From JAISJU01 sp031555675 (GTDB taxonomy: Bacteria > Bacteroidota > Bacteroidia > Bacteroidales > Paludibacteraceae): a DNA stretch of 51,559 nt. The position numbers and the translations under genes were made by a program. The stretch's first letter is position 1. Every line of letters begins with the position of its first letter. The notes under the pieces are model-generated. The model made no database searches. It had not been told where the DNA came from and saw nothing but the letters and a program-made list of their open reading frames with translations. This document shows, one piece after another, positions 1-7,844 of the stretch. The stretch spans positions 1 to 51,559 of the forward strand of contig JAVBUB010000172.1 of assembly GCA_031555675.1 (NCBI GenBank). Reading direction: 5' to 3'.

Positions 1-656
1 GTTGTTTCAGGATTACCGAACATCACTCCGATTTTTTCACGCAACTGATTGATAAAGATACAAGAGGTATTTGTTTTATTGATATTGGCAGTTAATTTAC
101 TAAGAGCTTGTGACCTCAGACGTGCCTGAAGTCCCATTTTAGAATCACCCATGTCGCCTTCCAGTTCGGCTTTAGGGGTTAGTGCTGCTACGGAGTCGAT
201 AACTACAATATCTACCGCAGAGGAGCGAATAAGTTGGTCGGCAATTTCCAATGCCTGTTCTCCGCTGTCTGGTTGAGATATTAATAAGTTTTCGATATCA
301 ACGCCCAATTTTTCTGCGTAAAAACGGTCAAAAGCATGTTCCGCATCAATAATAGCAGCAATGCCACCAGCTTTTTGCGTTTCGGCAATAGCATGGATAG
401 CCAATGTTGTTTTACCGGAAGATTCGGGTCCGAAAATTTCAATCACACGTCCGCGGGGGTAACCTCCCACACCTAATGCCAGATTTAAACCAACAGAACC
501 AGTTGAGATAACAGAAATTTCTTCTATTTTGTTATCACCCATCTTCATGATGGTACCCTTTCCATGGTCTTTTTCTATCTTTTCCATTGCCAGCTGCAAT
601 GCTTTTAATTTTTCTAAGGAAGGTTTATTTGGTTGTATTTCTTCGTTTTTCGCCAT
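1..656 (-). CDS. recA: RecA recombinase, N-terminal part (cut by window start)
   Basis: RecA forms filaments on single-stranded DNA and drives strand exchange and recombinational repair in the cytoplasm. The readable 218 residues begin MAKNEEIQ and hold the Walker A motif GPESSGKTT at about 76-84, a Walker B-like VDIVVIDSVAAL stretch, the GDSKMGLQAR segment and FINQLREKIGVMFGNPETT at the cut edge, all in RecA order. About the last third (C-terminal core and tail) lies outside the window. The start is the ATG read at 656-654, the only start that leaves the usual short N-terminal helix. A TAnnTTTG box lies about 50 bases upstream. The identification is very secure because these motifs are nearly invariant in the family. 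Confidence 0.98.
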   Translation of the reverse strand, partial: MAKNEEIQPNKPSLEKLKALQLAMEKIEKDHGKGTIMKMGDNKIEEISVISTGSVGLNLALGVGGYPRGRVIEIFGPESSGKTTLAIHAIAETQKAGGIAAIIDAEHAFDRFYAEKLGVDIENLLISQPDSGEQALEIADQLIRSSAVDIVVIDSVAALTPKAELEGDMGDSKMGLQARLRSQALSKLTANINKTNTSCIFINQLREKIGVMFGNPET

Positions 657-703
657 TTTAAGAGTAAGAATTTTAATTATAAATAAGTTTGATTTTGCTT
701 TAC

Positions 704-736
704 CAAAGATACGAATTTTATTTTTTATAAATACAA
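704..736 (-). promoter_or_regulatory. Probable recA promoter
   Basis: Read on the minus strand, 711-704 is TATCTTTG, an exact match to the Bacteroidetes -7 consensus TAnnTTTG. A TTG (736-734) lies 22 bases upstream, a slightly long spacer for a -33 element. The predicted transcript start near 697 leaves a leader of about 40 bases before recA. This is consensus matching only. Confidence 0.5.
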
Positions 737-1164
737 GGGAAATTCAGAATATAAAATCTAAGTTTTCAACAAATTCCTTAATTTTTAGGATTAAACAATA
801 ATGATAAATAAAGTTGTTTGCAAAAATAATATTTGAATTTTTATCTGCAAACAAAACGATTGTTTATTTTATTTAAAATTTGGACAGACTTTTAATTGTT
901 TTACAAACAATTATCTAATCATTTATTTGACAAACAACAACTTTTTTTTGTTTCTTTCTAAATTTATCACGGATTAAGATATTATAAAATTAACAGAAAT
1001 AGATTCTTTGGTCATTTATTCATTTGAAAGGATTCATTGTTTAGATCAGTTATTTGGTAAGAACATTGAAGAATTAAAGCATTTCAGAATAACTTCGAAT
1101 TATTCTCTGTCCTTTTTCTTTTTATCAAAAAATATAACGACATTTGCAGTCAAAATTTCAATAA
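737..1164. other. AT-rich intergenic region between divergent recA and MATE genes
   Basis: No convincing gene is seen; the small ORFs here have no recognisable family and very AT-rich codons. It contains a perfect 9-base-arm palindrome at 893-913 (TAATTGTTT, TAC spacer, AAACAATTA), which could be an operator for either divergent gene, and several scattered ACAAAC/GTTTGT motifs. A weak -7-like GACATTTG lies at 1139-1146, just before the MATE start at 1165, with one mismatch to the consensus. Confidence 0.4.
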
Positions 1165-2526
1165 ATGTCTGCCAAACCAGAAATAAATTCACTGGAAACC
1201 GAACCAATCCTTTCACTGCTTCTCCGGTATTCTATCCCTGCCATTATAGGAACAACTGCGGCTTCTTTATATAATATTATAGACCGTATTTTTATTGGTC
1301 AGGGCGTGGGGCATCTGGCCATTTCGGGGTTGGCTTTGACTTTTCCGCTCATGAATCTTGGGATAGCTTTTGGTACACTGGTTGGCGTAGGAGCGGCTTC
1401 TGTTACTTCCATTCGCCTGGGAGAAAAGAAAAGGGAAGAAGCCATTAATATATTAGGTAATGCGTTTATACTCAACATTATTATCGGTCTGCTATACGGA
1501 ATAACCGTACTTTGTTTTCTAGATAAAATTTTATTTGCTTTTGGGGCAAGCCGTGATACACTGCCATATGCCAAAGAGTTCATGCAGATATTGCTGATGG
1601 GAAATGTAATTAGCCATGTGTATTTTGGACTCAACAATATCATGAGATCATCTGGCTATCCTCAGAAATCTATGATAACGATGCTGATAACGGTTGCACT
1701 GAATTTAATATTGGCACCAATATTCATTTTCTGGTTTAAATGGGGAATAAAAGGTGCTGCTATAGCTACGGTTCTTGCGCAGTTTGCAGGAATGTTACAA
1801 GTTATTTGGCACTTTCTACAAAGAGGGAGCAGTGTTCATTTTACAAGAAAATGTTTCAAGTTACGGTTCAGTAATATTTCGGCTATATTCTCCATAGGGT
1901 TGTCACCCTTTATGATGCATATATGCGCGGCCATTGTTATTATGATTATGAACGGAAGTCTGGTACAATATGGCGGTGATATGGCCGTAGGCGCCTATGG
2001 TATTATTAATAGTGTGGTAGGTTTGTTTGCTATGATCATAGTAGGACTAAACCAAGGCATGCAACCCATTGTGGGATATAATTACGGAGCCGGAATTTAT
2101 ACAAGGGTATTGAAAACTTTCAAATATGCTGTTATTGTAGCCACTGCCATCACAACCACCGGGTTTCTGATAGGTATATTTTTTCCACACCTGATCGCGT
2201 TGTCTTTTACGAATCATGCTGGTTTGGTAAATTTGGCAACCAGAGGTTTAAGAATAACCGTTTTATTGTTGCCTATTGTAGGGTTTCAAATGGTTACTTC
2301 CAATTTCTTTCAGGCTATTGGCAAACCGAAGATATCAATATTTCTGACACTATCCAGACAGGTGTTGTTTTTGATTCCAGCCTTGTTTGTTTTGCCGCTC
2401 CTTTTTGGTTTGGATGGTGTTTGGATGGCCGCACCCGTTTCCGATTTTGTTGCGTCTTTAACAACATTATTGGTGTTACGTGTGCAACTCAAAAAACTAA
2501 AAACCTCATCATTTACTCAGAAATAA
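1165..2526 (+). CDS. MATE family efflux transporter
   Basis: A 453-residue integral membrane protein with about twelve hydrophobic segments in two homologous halves, as in the multidrug and toxic compound extrusion family, which exports organic cations and drugs by Na+ or H+ antiport across the inner membrane. The opening (LLRYSIPAIIGTTAASLYNIIDRIFIGQ) and the later GLNQGMQPIVGYNYGAG stretch are typical of MatE domains; the length matches the family norm of 440-470. The ATG at 1165 is followed by a short cytoplasmic N-terminus, as expected. The 3' end overlaps the convergent M23-type gene by 18 bases, with no terminator between them. The substrate cannot be told from sequence. Confidence 0.92.
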   Translation: MSAKPEINSLETEPILSLLLRYSIPAIIGTTAASLYNIIDRIFIGQGVGHLAISGLALTFPLMNLGIAFGTLVGVGAASVTSIRLGEKKREEAINILGNAFILNIIIGLLYGITVLCFLDKILFAFGASRDTLPYAKEFMQILLMGNVISHVYFGLNNIMRSSGYPQKSMITMLITVALNLILAPIFIFWFKWGIKGAAIATVLAQFAGMLQVIWHFLQRGSSVHFTRKCFKLRFSNISAIFSIGLSPFMMHICAAIVIMIMNGSLVQYGGDMAVGAYGIINSVVGLFAMIIVGLNQGMQPIVGYNYGAGIYTRVLKTFKYAVIVATAITTTGFLIGIFFPHLIALSFTNHAGLVNLATRGLRITVLLLPIVGFQMVTSNFFQAIGKPKISIFLTLSRQVLFLIPALFVLPLLFGLDGVWMAAPVSDFVASLTTLLVLRVQLKKLKTSSFTQK

Positions 2527-3750
2527 TTCAGGATTTTGTAAGTCTTTTTCCAGCCAGATCATGAAATACAGTACTGTTTTGTCATTTTCTTCCGGATCAG
2601 CATATATCTTTCCTATTTTTTGCTTGGCTGTAACTTTATCTCCTTCTTTCACGTAAATATCCGTTAAGTTAGAGTAAACAGTTCTGTAATTACCATGGCG
2701 TACAATAACCGCGTTGTTATTTCCTGGAATAGAGAACCGCTGACTTACAACACCTTCGAATACGCACCGTGCATCGGCTCCTTTTTGGGTCTGAATATAA
2801 ATTCCTTTATTATTTACGACCACAAGCGGCAATACAGCATGGGGTTGCTGGCCGAACTTTCCGGTAATAACTCCTCTTTCTACAGGCCAGGGCAATCTGC
2901 CTTTGTTCTTTTCAAAGTTTCCGGCAATAAGCTGTTCTTCTTTGGTCATCGGAATTTCGCCTTTGGCAGGAGGTGGTGTCCCTTTTTTCTTCGCTTCTGC
3001 TTCTGCCCTTTCTTTGGCTTTGCGTTCTTCTTCGGCAATCAATTTAGTAATCTTGTCATTTAGATCATCCATCTGTTTTTGCTGCGTTTTTAATTGTTTC
3101 AGCAGGTCTTTTTCCTGTTTTTTCAAATTGGTAATCAACGATTGCTGATTATTTTTTTCTTCTGTTAAACGCACATTTTCTATTTCTCTCTTTTTCAAAA
3201 CATCTTCCCGTTCGACCTTGCGTTTCTCCAACTCTCCCAGTTGTTGGTTTAAATTGATAGTCAATGCTTCTATCTCTTTTGCCTGTTCTTTCCGGTAGTT
3301 CGAAAATTCCTGCAAATAGCGAAGTCGGCGATAAGATTGACTGATGGTTTGTGCAGAAAGTATAAACATCAATTTGTCATGAGAGTTGCTTCTTAAGTAC
3401 GTGCGGTACATCAGTTGCGCGTACTCTTGTTTCAGCGACTCCAATTGTGTTTGTTGCTTTCCTATTTCGTCTCTTAAATCAAAAATATTAGCATCCAACA
3501 ATTTAATTTCTTCGTTAATCTGAGAAATCAGGGTTTGTCTTTCTGTTATCTGTTCTGTTAGTATGCTCAGTTTGTTGAGCGAAGAGCTGGTTGTCTGTTT
3601 ATTTTGCTCCAACAGCTTGCTGGTCATTTCCAATCTTTCCAGCGTTTTTTTCTGTTCCAATTTGAGATTGTTAATCGCCTTAGTTTGTGCATTAACAGTA
3701 ATTGCAGAAAAAAATAGAACAAATAATATGATTAAGATCCGCTTTGTCAT
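2509..3750 (-). CDS. EnvC-like murein hydrolase activator (degenerate M23/LytM)
   Basis: A 413-residue exported protein: signal peptide (residues 1 to about 22, cleavage after VNAQ), a long coiled coil (about 25-250) rich in Q, E, K and L with a lysine/alanine/glutamate-rich tail, and a C-terminal LytM/M23 domain (about 285-413). In active M23 enzymes zinc is bound by an H...D pair and an HxH. Here the GxDI motif reads GIYI and the expected second histidine is lost (HGNYRTVYSNL), so the domain should not bind zinc. This matches EnvC, which does not cut peptidoglycan but activates amidases during division. It is the last gene of the dut/TPR/DUF4292 run, 5 bases after DUF4292. The cognate amidase is not in the window. 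Confidence 0.88.
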   Translation of the reverse strand: MTKRILIILFVLFFSAITVNAQTKAINNLKLEQKKTLERLEMTSKLLEQNKQTTSSSLNKLSILTEQITERQTLISQINEEIKLLDANIFDLRDEIGKQQTQLESLKQEYAQLMYRTYLRSNSHDKLMFILSAQTISQSYRRLRYLQEFSNYRKEQAKEIEALTINLNQQLGELEKRKVEREDVLKKREIENVRLTEEKNNQQSLITNLKKQEKDLLKQLKTQQKQMDDLNDKITKLIAEEERKAKERAEAEAKKKGTPPPAKGEIPMTKEEQLIAGNFEKNKGRLPWPVERGVITGKFGQQPHAVLPLVVVNNKGIYIQTQKGADARCVFEGVVSQRFSIPGNNNAVIVRHGNYRTVYSNLTDIYVKEGDKVTAKQKIGKIYADPEENDKTVLYFMIWLEKDLQNPELFLSK

Positions 3751-3755
3751 GAAGC

Positions 3756-4598
3756 TTAAAATTTAAAATTTTCAATATTACCTTTGCTGTATTTGACCGG
3801 AATAGAAAAACTCATGTTCATCGGTGAATCAAATTCAACTTTAGAAATATTGAATTCTATCCGCTGTTGCTGCCTCCCATTTATGGTTGTTATTGCTATT
3901 TTATGAGGAAAATTAATACGGCCCTCCTTTGCAAAGTTTTCATATTCGCATATCAGGGAATAGGGGTTTATTTTGTCTGTTAATATTGTTTTTTCGAGTT
4001 CCTGAAATTTATTTATGATAAATATATGATCAAAAGACAAGGAGTTTTCATTTGTTTTTATTTCATAACTTTCGGGTGGAAATACGGCTGCATTGAACAT
4101 CTCTTTGGATAGTTCCGGCTTCTGCGTTCCGGCTAAGAACAGTTGGTTGCTCAGCAACCCCTGTATAATGTTGAAGTCAAATTCAATCCCCGTAATTTTT
4201 TTGAATTCTTTTGCGTTTGTAATGTAATATTGGGAATTAATCCGATCTAATACTACAATGCTATCAGGAGTAATTTGCATCCTTGCCATTTCCAATCCGG
4301 GGAATAGTTGGATTGACATCAGCATTGTACTATCCTTTATAAGTTTGATAAATCCTTTAGCGCTTACCGGCTGGTTATTTATATTAATACTGATGGTAAC
4401 GTTGTTGATATTTAATGATTTGAAATCAGCTTGTTTGGTTATAAGGTAATCAAAAATATTAGAAATATCTGTTGTACTAATTACTGCTGTTTTTTTCGTG
4501 CTATGGCAACCGGAAAAAAAGCAAGCACTGCTTAAGACCAAAAGCAACAGGCTACTGGTTTTAAGCTTGTGATAGAAAAATAAAAATTTCATTTTCAT
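3756..4598 (-). CDS. DUF4292 domain lipoprotein
   Basis: A 280-residue protein with a lipoprotein signal: basic/aromatic start, hydrophobic core and a cysteine at residue 31 in FFSGC, so it is probably lipid-anchored in the envelope. The remainder is predicted mostly beta (alternating hydrophobic strands such as NVTISININNQPVSAKGFIKL), resembling DUF4292 proteins, whose fold is likened to LolA/LolB-type lipoprotein carriers; that functional link is inference. It sits between the TPR gene (18 bases upstream) and the EnvC-like gene (5 bases downstream), an order kept in Bacteroidales, suggesting shared expression and an envelope assembly role. The exact function is unknown. Confidence 0.82.
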   Translation of the reverse strand: MKMKFLFFYHKLKTSSLLLLVLSSACFFSGCHSTKKTAVISTTDISNIFDYLITKQADFKSLNINNVTISININNQPVSAKGFIKLIKDSTMLMSIQLFPGLEMARMQITPDSIVVLDRINSQYYITNAKEFKKITGIEFDFNIIQGLLSNQLFLAGTQKPELSKEMFNAAVFPPESYEIKTNENSLSFDHIFIINKFQELEKTILTDKINPYSLICEYENFAKEGRINFPHKIAITTINGRQQQRIEFNISKVEFDSPMNMSFSIPVKYSKGNIENFKF

Positions 4599-4616
4599 TT
4601 GAAATCTGTAAAGATA

Positions 4617-6362
4617 TTATTCGATATATTCCTGTTTCTCAATTTTAAGAGGCAATGTAGTTGATTTATTTCCCATTTCGAGAGATTTTTTCCACATTTC
4701 TACGGCTTTTTCTATATCGCCTGTCTTATAAAGCACATCTCCGTAATGTTCTATGATAACATCACTACTATCGCCTCCGTATTTAATGGCTTCCTCGATA
4801 TAGCGTTTGGCCAGGTTAAAATATCCTTGTCGAAAAAGTACCCAGGCATAAGTATCCAAAGTAGTACTATTACTTGGATCGTATTTTATACATTCTTTGA
4901 TCATTATTTCTGCTTTTTGCAGGTCTTTTTTCTCTTCGGCCAGATAGTAACTATAATTGTTAAGCACATGCCTGTTCATGGGATTATTCTGCAAGGCCTT
5001 TTCATAGTTGTCAAAGGCGGCATCTTTATCTTGTTTTTCAAAATAACTATCTCCTAGTTGTCCGTAGAATTCCGATTTAGAAGATTCTTTTCCTTCCGGA
5101 ACGAGTGCAAGGCCTTTTTGATAAGCAACTATGGCTTTATCGAGTTGTTTAAGTTGAAAATAAGCTATTCCCTGATACAAGTACCATTCTGGAACTTCCG
5201 GAAAAGCAGCTATGGCTTTATTGGCTATATCAATGACATCTTCCATTTTATCTTGTCGGATTTTGATGTCTATAATGCTTCCAAAGGCTTGTTTGCTCTT
5301 CGGGTCAATGTCTAATACGGTTTCAAGTTCTTTCAATGCGTCGTCATCGCGTTCCATCGCCATTAAATAAGCAGCGTAATAAAAATGTATTTCAATTACA
5401 TTCGGATGAATTTCCAATAATGTTTCAAATAATCCGGGAGTTCTCTTTTCCCATTTATCCAAACCATCCAAAAGGTTTAAATACCGGTCTAAAATACCTA
5501 TTTTTGTTTCAATGTCTATGTTCTTACTCCGGAGCACGTAATCCATTTCAGCAATCGCTTTATCTTGCTCTTCTGTTTTTTCATAATATTCGGCCATTGA
5601 TAAACGGCCTAATCCATTGTCCGGATCTTGTGATAACGCATAGGTGTAAAACTCATAAGCACGTGGCAAATCATTATTTTCGAAATAGAGATTTCCTCTT
5701 AGAATACGGTATTTCATATCTCTGGGAAATTTATTCATCAGGACATCTATTTCTTTTATTGCTTTCTTGTCTTCTTTTAGATTTGAATATATGCGGTATT
5801 TTTCGAATGATATTTCTTCGCTGATCCCTTGTTTTTTTTCTATTTTGTTCAGAATTGCAATAGCATTGTCATATCTCTGTTGTTTCATATATAGCTCAAT
5901 CAGATTATAACTTAGATCTTCTTTTTCGGGATGCTTTTTTAAAGCATATTCATAAACAGATGTAGCTGTTTTGATATCTCCGATAGCTAGATATAAATTG
6001 GCCAGATTAACCTGATACCAAATATTTTCATTGTCTAGTTTAACGGCACTTGTCAGATAGAAAATAGCATAATCTACATTACCTATACTCATATAGATAT
6101 TGGCAAATTCATACATTAAAGCAGGTTCCGTATTGTTGATATGATAGCACTTGGTAAGTAATTCAATAGCAATATCATAATTTTCTATTTCCCTTTGACG
6201 AACAGCCTCATGGTAATAATAAGAAAATTTCCGCTCGTTAGTTTCAGAGATTTCTTCAGAAGCTATTTTTTTCTCAGTTTTTTTTTTACTGGCGTAAGAT
6301 ATGGCAGGTATTGCTACCAACAGCAGTAAAAGAAATAAGATTCTGCTTTTTATATATCTCAT
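4617..6362 (-). CDS. Exported tetratricopeptide repeat (TPR) protein
   Basis: A protein of about 581 residues with an N-terminal signal peptide (MRYIKSR, then a leucine-rich core ending ISYA) and at least ten TPR units across the body, recognisable by repeated A-x-x-x-Y/L...A-x-x-x-Y/F...P patterns (for example NIDYAIFYLTSAVKLDNEN and FDNYEKALQNNPMN). TPR solenoids are protein-protein interaction scaffolds; this one should sit in the periplasm or be membrane-tethered. An alternative ATG 21 bases upstream (6383) would put seven extra residues before the signal peptide; I prefer the internal ATG at 6362. It lies in the run with dut upstream and DUF4292 and EnvC-like genes downstream, so a cell-envelope role is inferred. 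The partner is unknown. Confidence 0.85.
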   Translation of the reverse strand: MRYIKSRILFLLLLLVAIPAISYASKKKTEKKIASEEISETNERKFSYYYHEAVRQREIENYDIAIELLTKCYHINNTEPALMYEFANIYMSIGNVDYAIFYLTSAVKLDNENIWYQVNLANLYLAIGDIKTATSVYEYALKKHPEKEDLSYNLIELYMKQQRYDNAIAILNKIEKKQGISEEISFEKYRIYSNLKEDKKAIKEIDVLMNKFPRDMKYRILRGNLYFENNDLPRAYEFYTYALSQDPDNGLGRLSMAEYYEKTEEQDKAIAEMDYVLRSKNIDIETKIGILDRYLNLLDGLDKWEKRTPGLFETLLEIHPNVIEIHFYYAAYLMAMERDDDALKELETVLDIDPKSKQAFGSIIDIKIRQDKMEDVIDIANKAIAAFPEVPEWYLYQGIAYFQLKQLDKAIVAYQKGLALVPEGKESSKSEFYGQLGDSYFEKQDKDAAFDNYEKALQNNPMNRHVLNNYSYYLAEEKKDLQKAEIMIKECIKYDPSNSTTLDTYAWVLFRQGYFNLAKRYIEEAIKYGGDSSDVIIEHYGDVLYKTGDIEKAVEMWKKSLEMGNKSTTLPLKIEKQEYIE

Positions 6363-6481
6363 ATTGGACGTTGTATAAAACATTTAGATATCTATTGGGC
6401 TGTAAATTAAAACTTAATGACTAAGGTTGTCCGAGAAATTACTTGATCATTAAACCAAATTTGAGAATGAATGTTCCGGCT

Positions 6482-6916
6482 TTAGTTCTTTCCGGTATGC
6501 CCGAAGCCACCAGCGCCTCTTTCTGTTTCGTTTAATACTTTTACTTCAACCCATTCTACCTGCGAGTGTGCGGAAATAACCATCTGGCAGATTCTTTCTC
6601 CATTCTCAATGATAAAATCTTCATTGGAAAGATTTATAAGTATAACGCAAATTTCTCCTCTATAGTCTGCGTCAATTGTTCCCGGAGAATTTAAAACCGT
6701 AATTCCTTTTTTGATAGCCAAGCCGCTTCTTGGCCTGATTTGGGCTTCATACCCTTGGGGTAGTTCAATAAAAAGACCAGTTGGAACTAATTTTCTTTCT
6801 AATGGTTTTAGCGTAATGTTTTCTTGAATATTGGCTCTTAAATCCATTCCGGCAGATAGACTTGTGGCATACTCGGGTAAACTATGAGCCGATTGGTTAA
6901 CTATTTTTATTTTCAT
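6482..6916 (-). CDS. dut: dUTP diphosphatase (dUTPase)
   Basis: A 144-residue trimeric dUTPase, which hydrolyses dUTP to dUMP and pyrophosphate, keeping uracil out of DNA and feeding thymidylate synthesis. All five family motifs are present in order: AGMDLRAN (22-29), PRSGLA with a preceding arginine, GTIDADYRGEI carrying the catalytic aspartate and tyrosine, ERICQMVI, and the C-terminal P-loop-like RGAGGFGHTG (about 133-142) that closes over the nucleotide. The length is normal. It is followed on the same strand by the TPR gene after about 120 bases, an arrangement shared with other Bacteroidales, so it may head that operon. Confidence 0.97.
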   Translation of the reverse strand: MKIKIVNQSAHSLPEYATSLSAGMDLRANIQENITLKPLERKLVPTGLFIELPQGYEAQIRPRSGLAIKKGITVLNSPGTIDADYRGEICVILINLSNEDFIIENGERICQMVISAHSQVEWVEVKVLNETERGAGGFGHTGKN

Positions 6917-7015
6917 TATTTTAGATTTTAATTGAGAATTCGATTGTGAATCGACTGTTATGACTTGCGAAGTTAGCTATTTTCTTTTAAAGTTTAATCT
7001 CGCAATAGTCGAAAA

Positions 7016-7045
7016 ATGAAAAAGCTACTTAAAAAATTAGTAGCT
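7016..7045 (-). terminator. Intrinsic terminator after OmpA-like lipoprotein gene
   Basis: AGCTACT (7023-7029) pairs with AGTAGCT (7039-7045) around an AT-rich loop. Read on the minus strand the stem is followed by a run of T (complement of 7018-7022). It lies about 65 bases past the end of the 7110-7670 gene. Confidence 0.6.
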
Positions 7046-7109
7046 AAGTATATGGTAATATTGAGTCAACGGATTAACTGCCTATTACGTATTTTGTAAG
7101 TTTTGAGAA

Positions 7110-7670
7110 TTATTTGACTTCTTGATCGAAAAAAAAGTCACAACGTCGGTTTAGCGGATAACTACTTGCCGGTTGAGGTATTTTTCCCATACCATTGGCA
7201 ATAATTCTAGCAGAGCCTATGTCGTAGGTTTCAACAAGTTCTTTTTTAGTTTCCAAAGCGCGTAATCCACTTAGCTTTATGTTATATTGCTGTGATCCTA
7301 CATTGTCGGCATATCCTCTGATTTCCAACTTTAACTTGCGGTTTTTAGCCATTTTGGCAGCAATTCCTTTTATTATATCCTTAGATTTATCATCTAGCTC
7401 ATATTTGTTGAACTCGAAAAAAACAGAAGGTATTTTTCCGATCATGTCCAATGGAATAGGTTCTCCCCAATAATTAACGTAGGAACCAAGGAGTGTGTTG
7501 GGCGATTTATCCCTGTAGTCAGGTACACCATCATTATCTGAGTCTATCCCGGACTCAAGTTCATAATTAACATTTGTATGTGTTGGCTGAGAGCTACTTT
7601 TACAAGAAAATATAGTTATTCCCATCAAAAATACAATGAAAAGAGATAGTATATTTTTTGTATCATTCAT
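7110..7670 (-). CDS. OmpA-family lipoprotein (peptidoglycan-binding domain only)
   Basis: A 186-residue protein with a lipoprotein signal (cysteine at residue 23, IFSC), a calcium-binding thrombospondin type 3-like stretch (DSDNDGVPDYRDKSPNT, about 43-59) and a C-terminal OmpA-like domain (about 80-186) with the typical RGYADNVGSQQYNIKLSGLRA and NRRCDFFF segments. OmpA domains hold the outer membrane to peptidoglycan by binding diaminopimelate. From the TSP3 stretch on, it is strikingly similar to the C-terminal half of the next upstream protein (7845-9194), including the shared GSYVNYWGE linker, but it has no beta-barrel. It is therefore a truncated, lipid-anchored paralogue, probably born by duplication. 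A separate terminator upstream implies its own promoter. Confidence 0.88.
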   Translation of the reverse strand: MNDTKNILSLFIVFLMGITIFSCKSSSQPTHTNVNYELESGIDSDNDGVPDYRDKSPNTLLGSYVNYWGEPIPLDMIGKIPSVFFEFNKYELDDKSKDIIKGIAAKMAKNRKLKLEIRGYADNVGSQQYNIKLSGLRALETKKELVETYDIGSARIIANGMGKIPQPASSYPLNRRCDFFFDQEVK

Positions 7671-7790
7671 AATGCAATGTTTTAGCAGTACAAGACAAGC
7701 TAATACTATTTTTCGTTTTTTGTTAAAAAGTATATATAAGTGGCAATACGAAAATAAATATTTTTTTTAAGAATTCAAATAATTTTAATA

Positions 7791-7825
7791 AAAAAAGCAA
7801 TGTGAAATTTTCACATTGCTTTTTT
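7791..7825 (-). terminator. Strong intrinsic terminator after ompA-like gene
   Basis: A perfect 15-base-pair stem: AAAAAAGCAATGTGA (7791-7805) with TCACATTGCTTTTTT (7811-7825) around a 5-base loop. The flanking A and T tracts make it able to act in both directions. It lies 20 bases after the stop of the 7845-9194 gene and separates it from the OmpA-like lipoprotein gene. Confidence 0.88.
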
Positions 7826-7844
7826 GTCTGTTTGAGATTTAATT

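Noticed and set aside
1008..1274. An 88-codon open frame before the MATE gene
   Set aside because: It overlaps the MATE start in another frame, has very AT-rich codons and no family resemblance.
5336..5824. A 162-codon open frame on the plus strand
   Set aside because: Antisense to the TPR gene, whose repeats are clear on the other strand.
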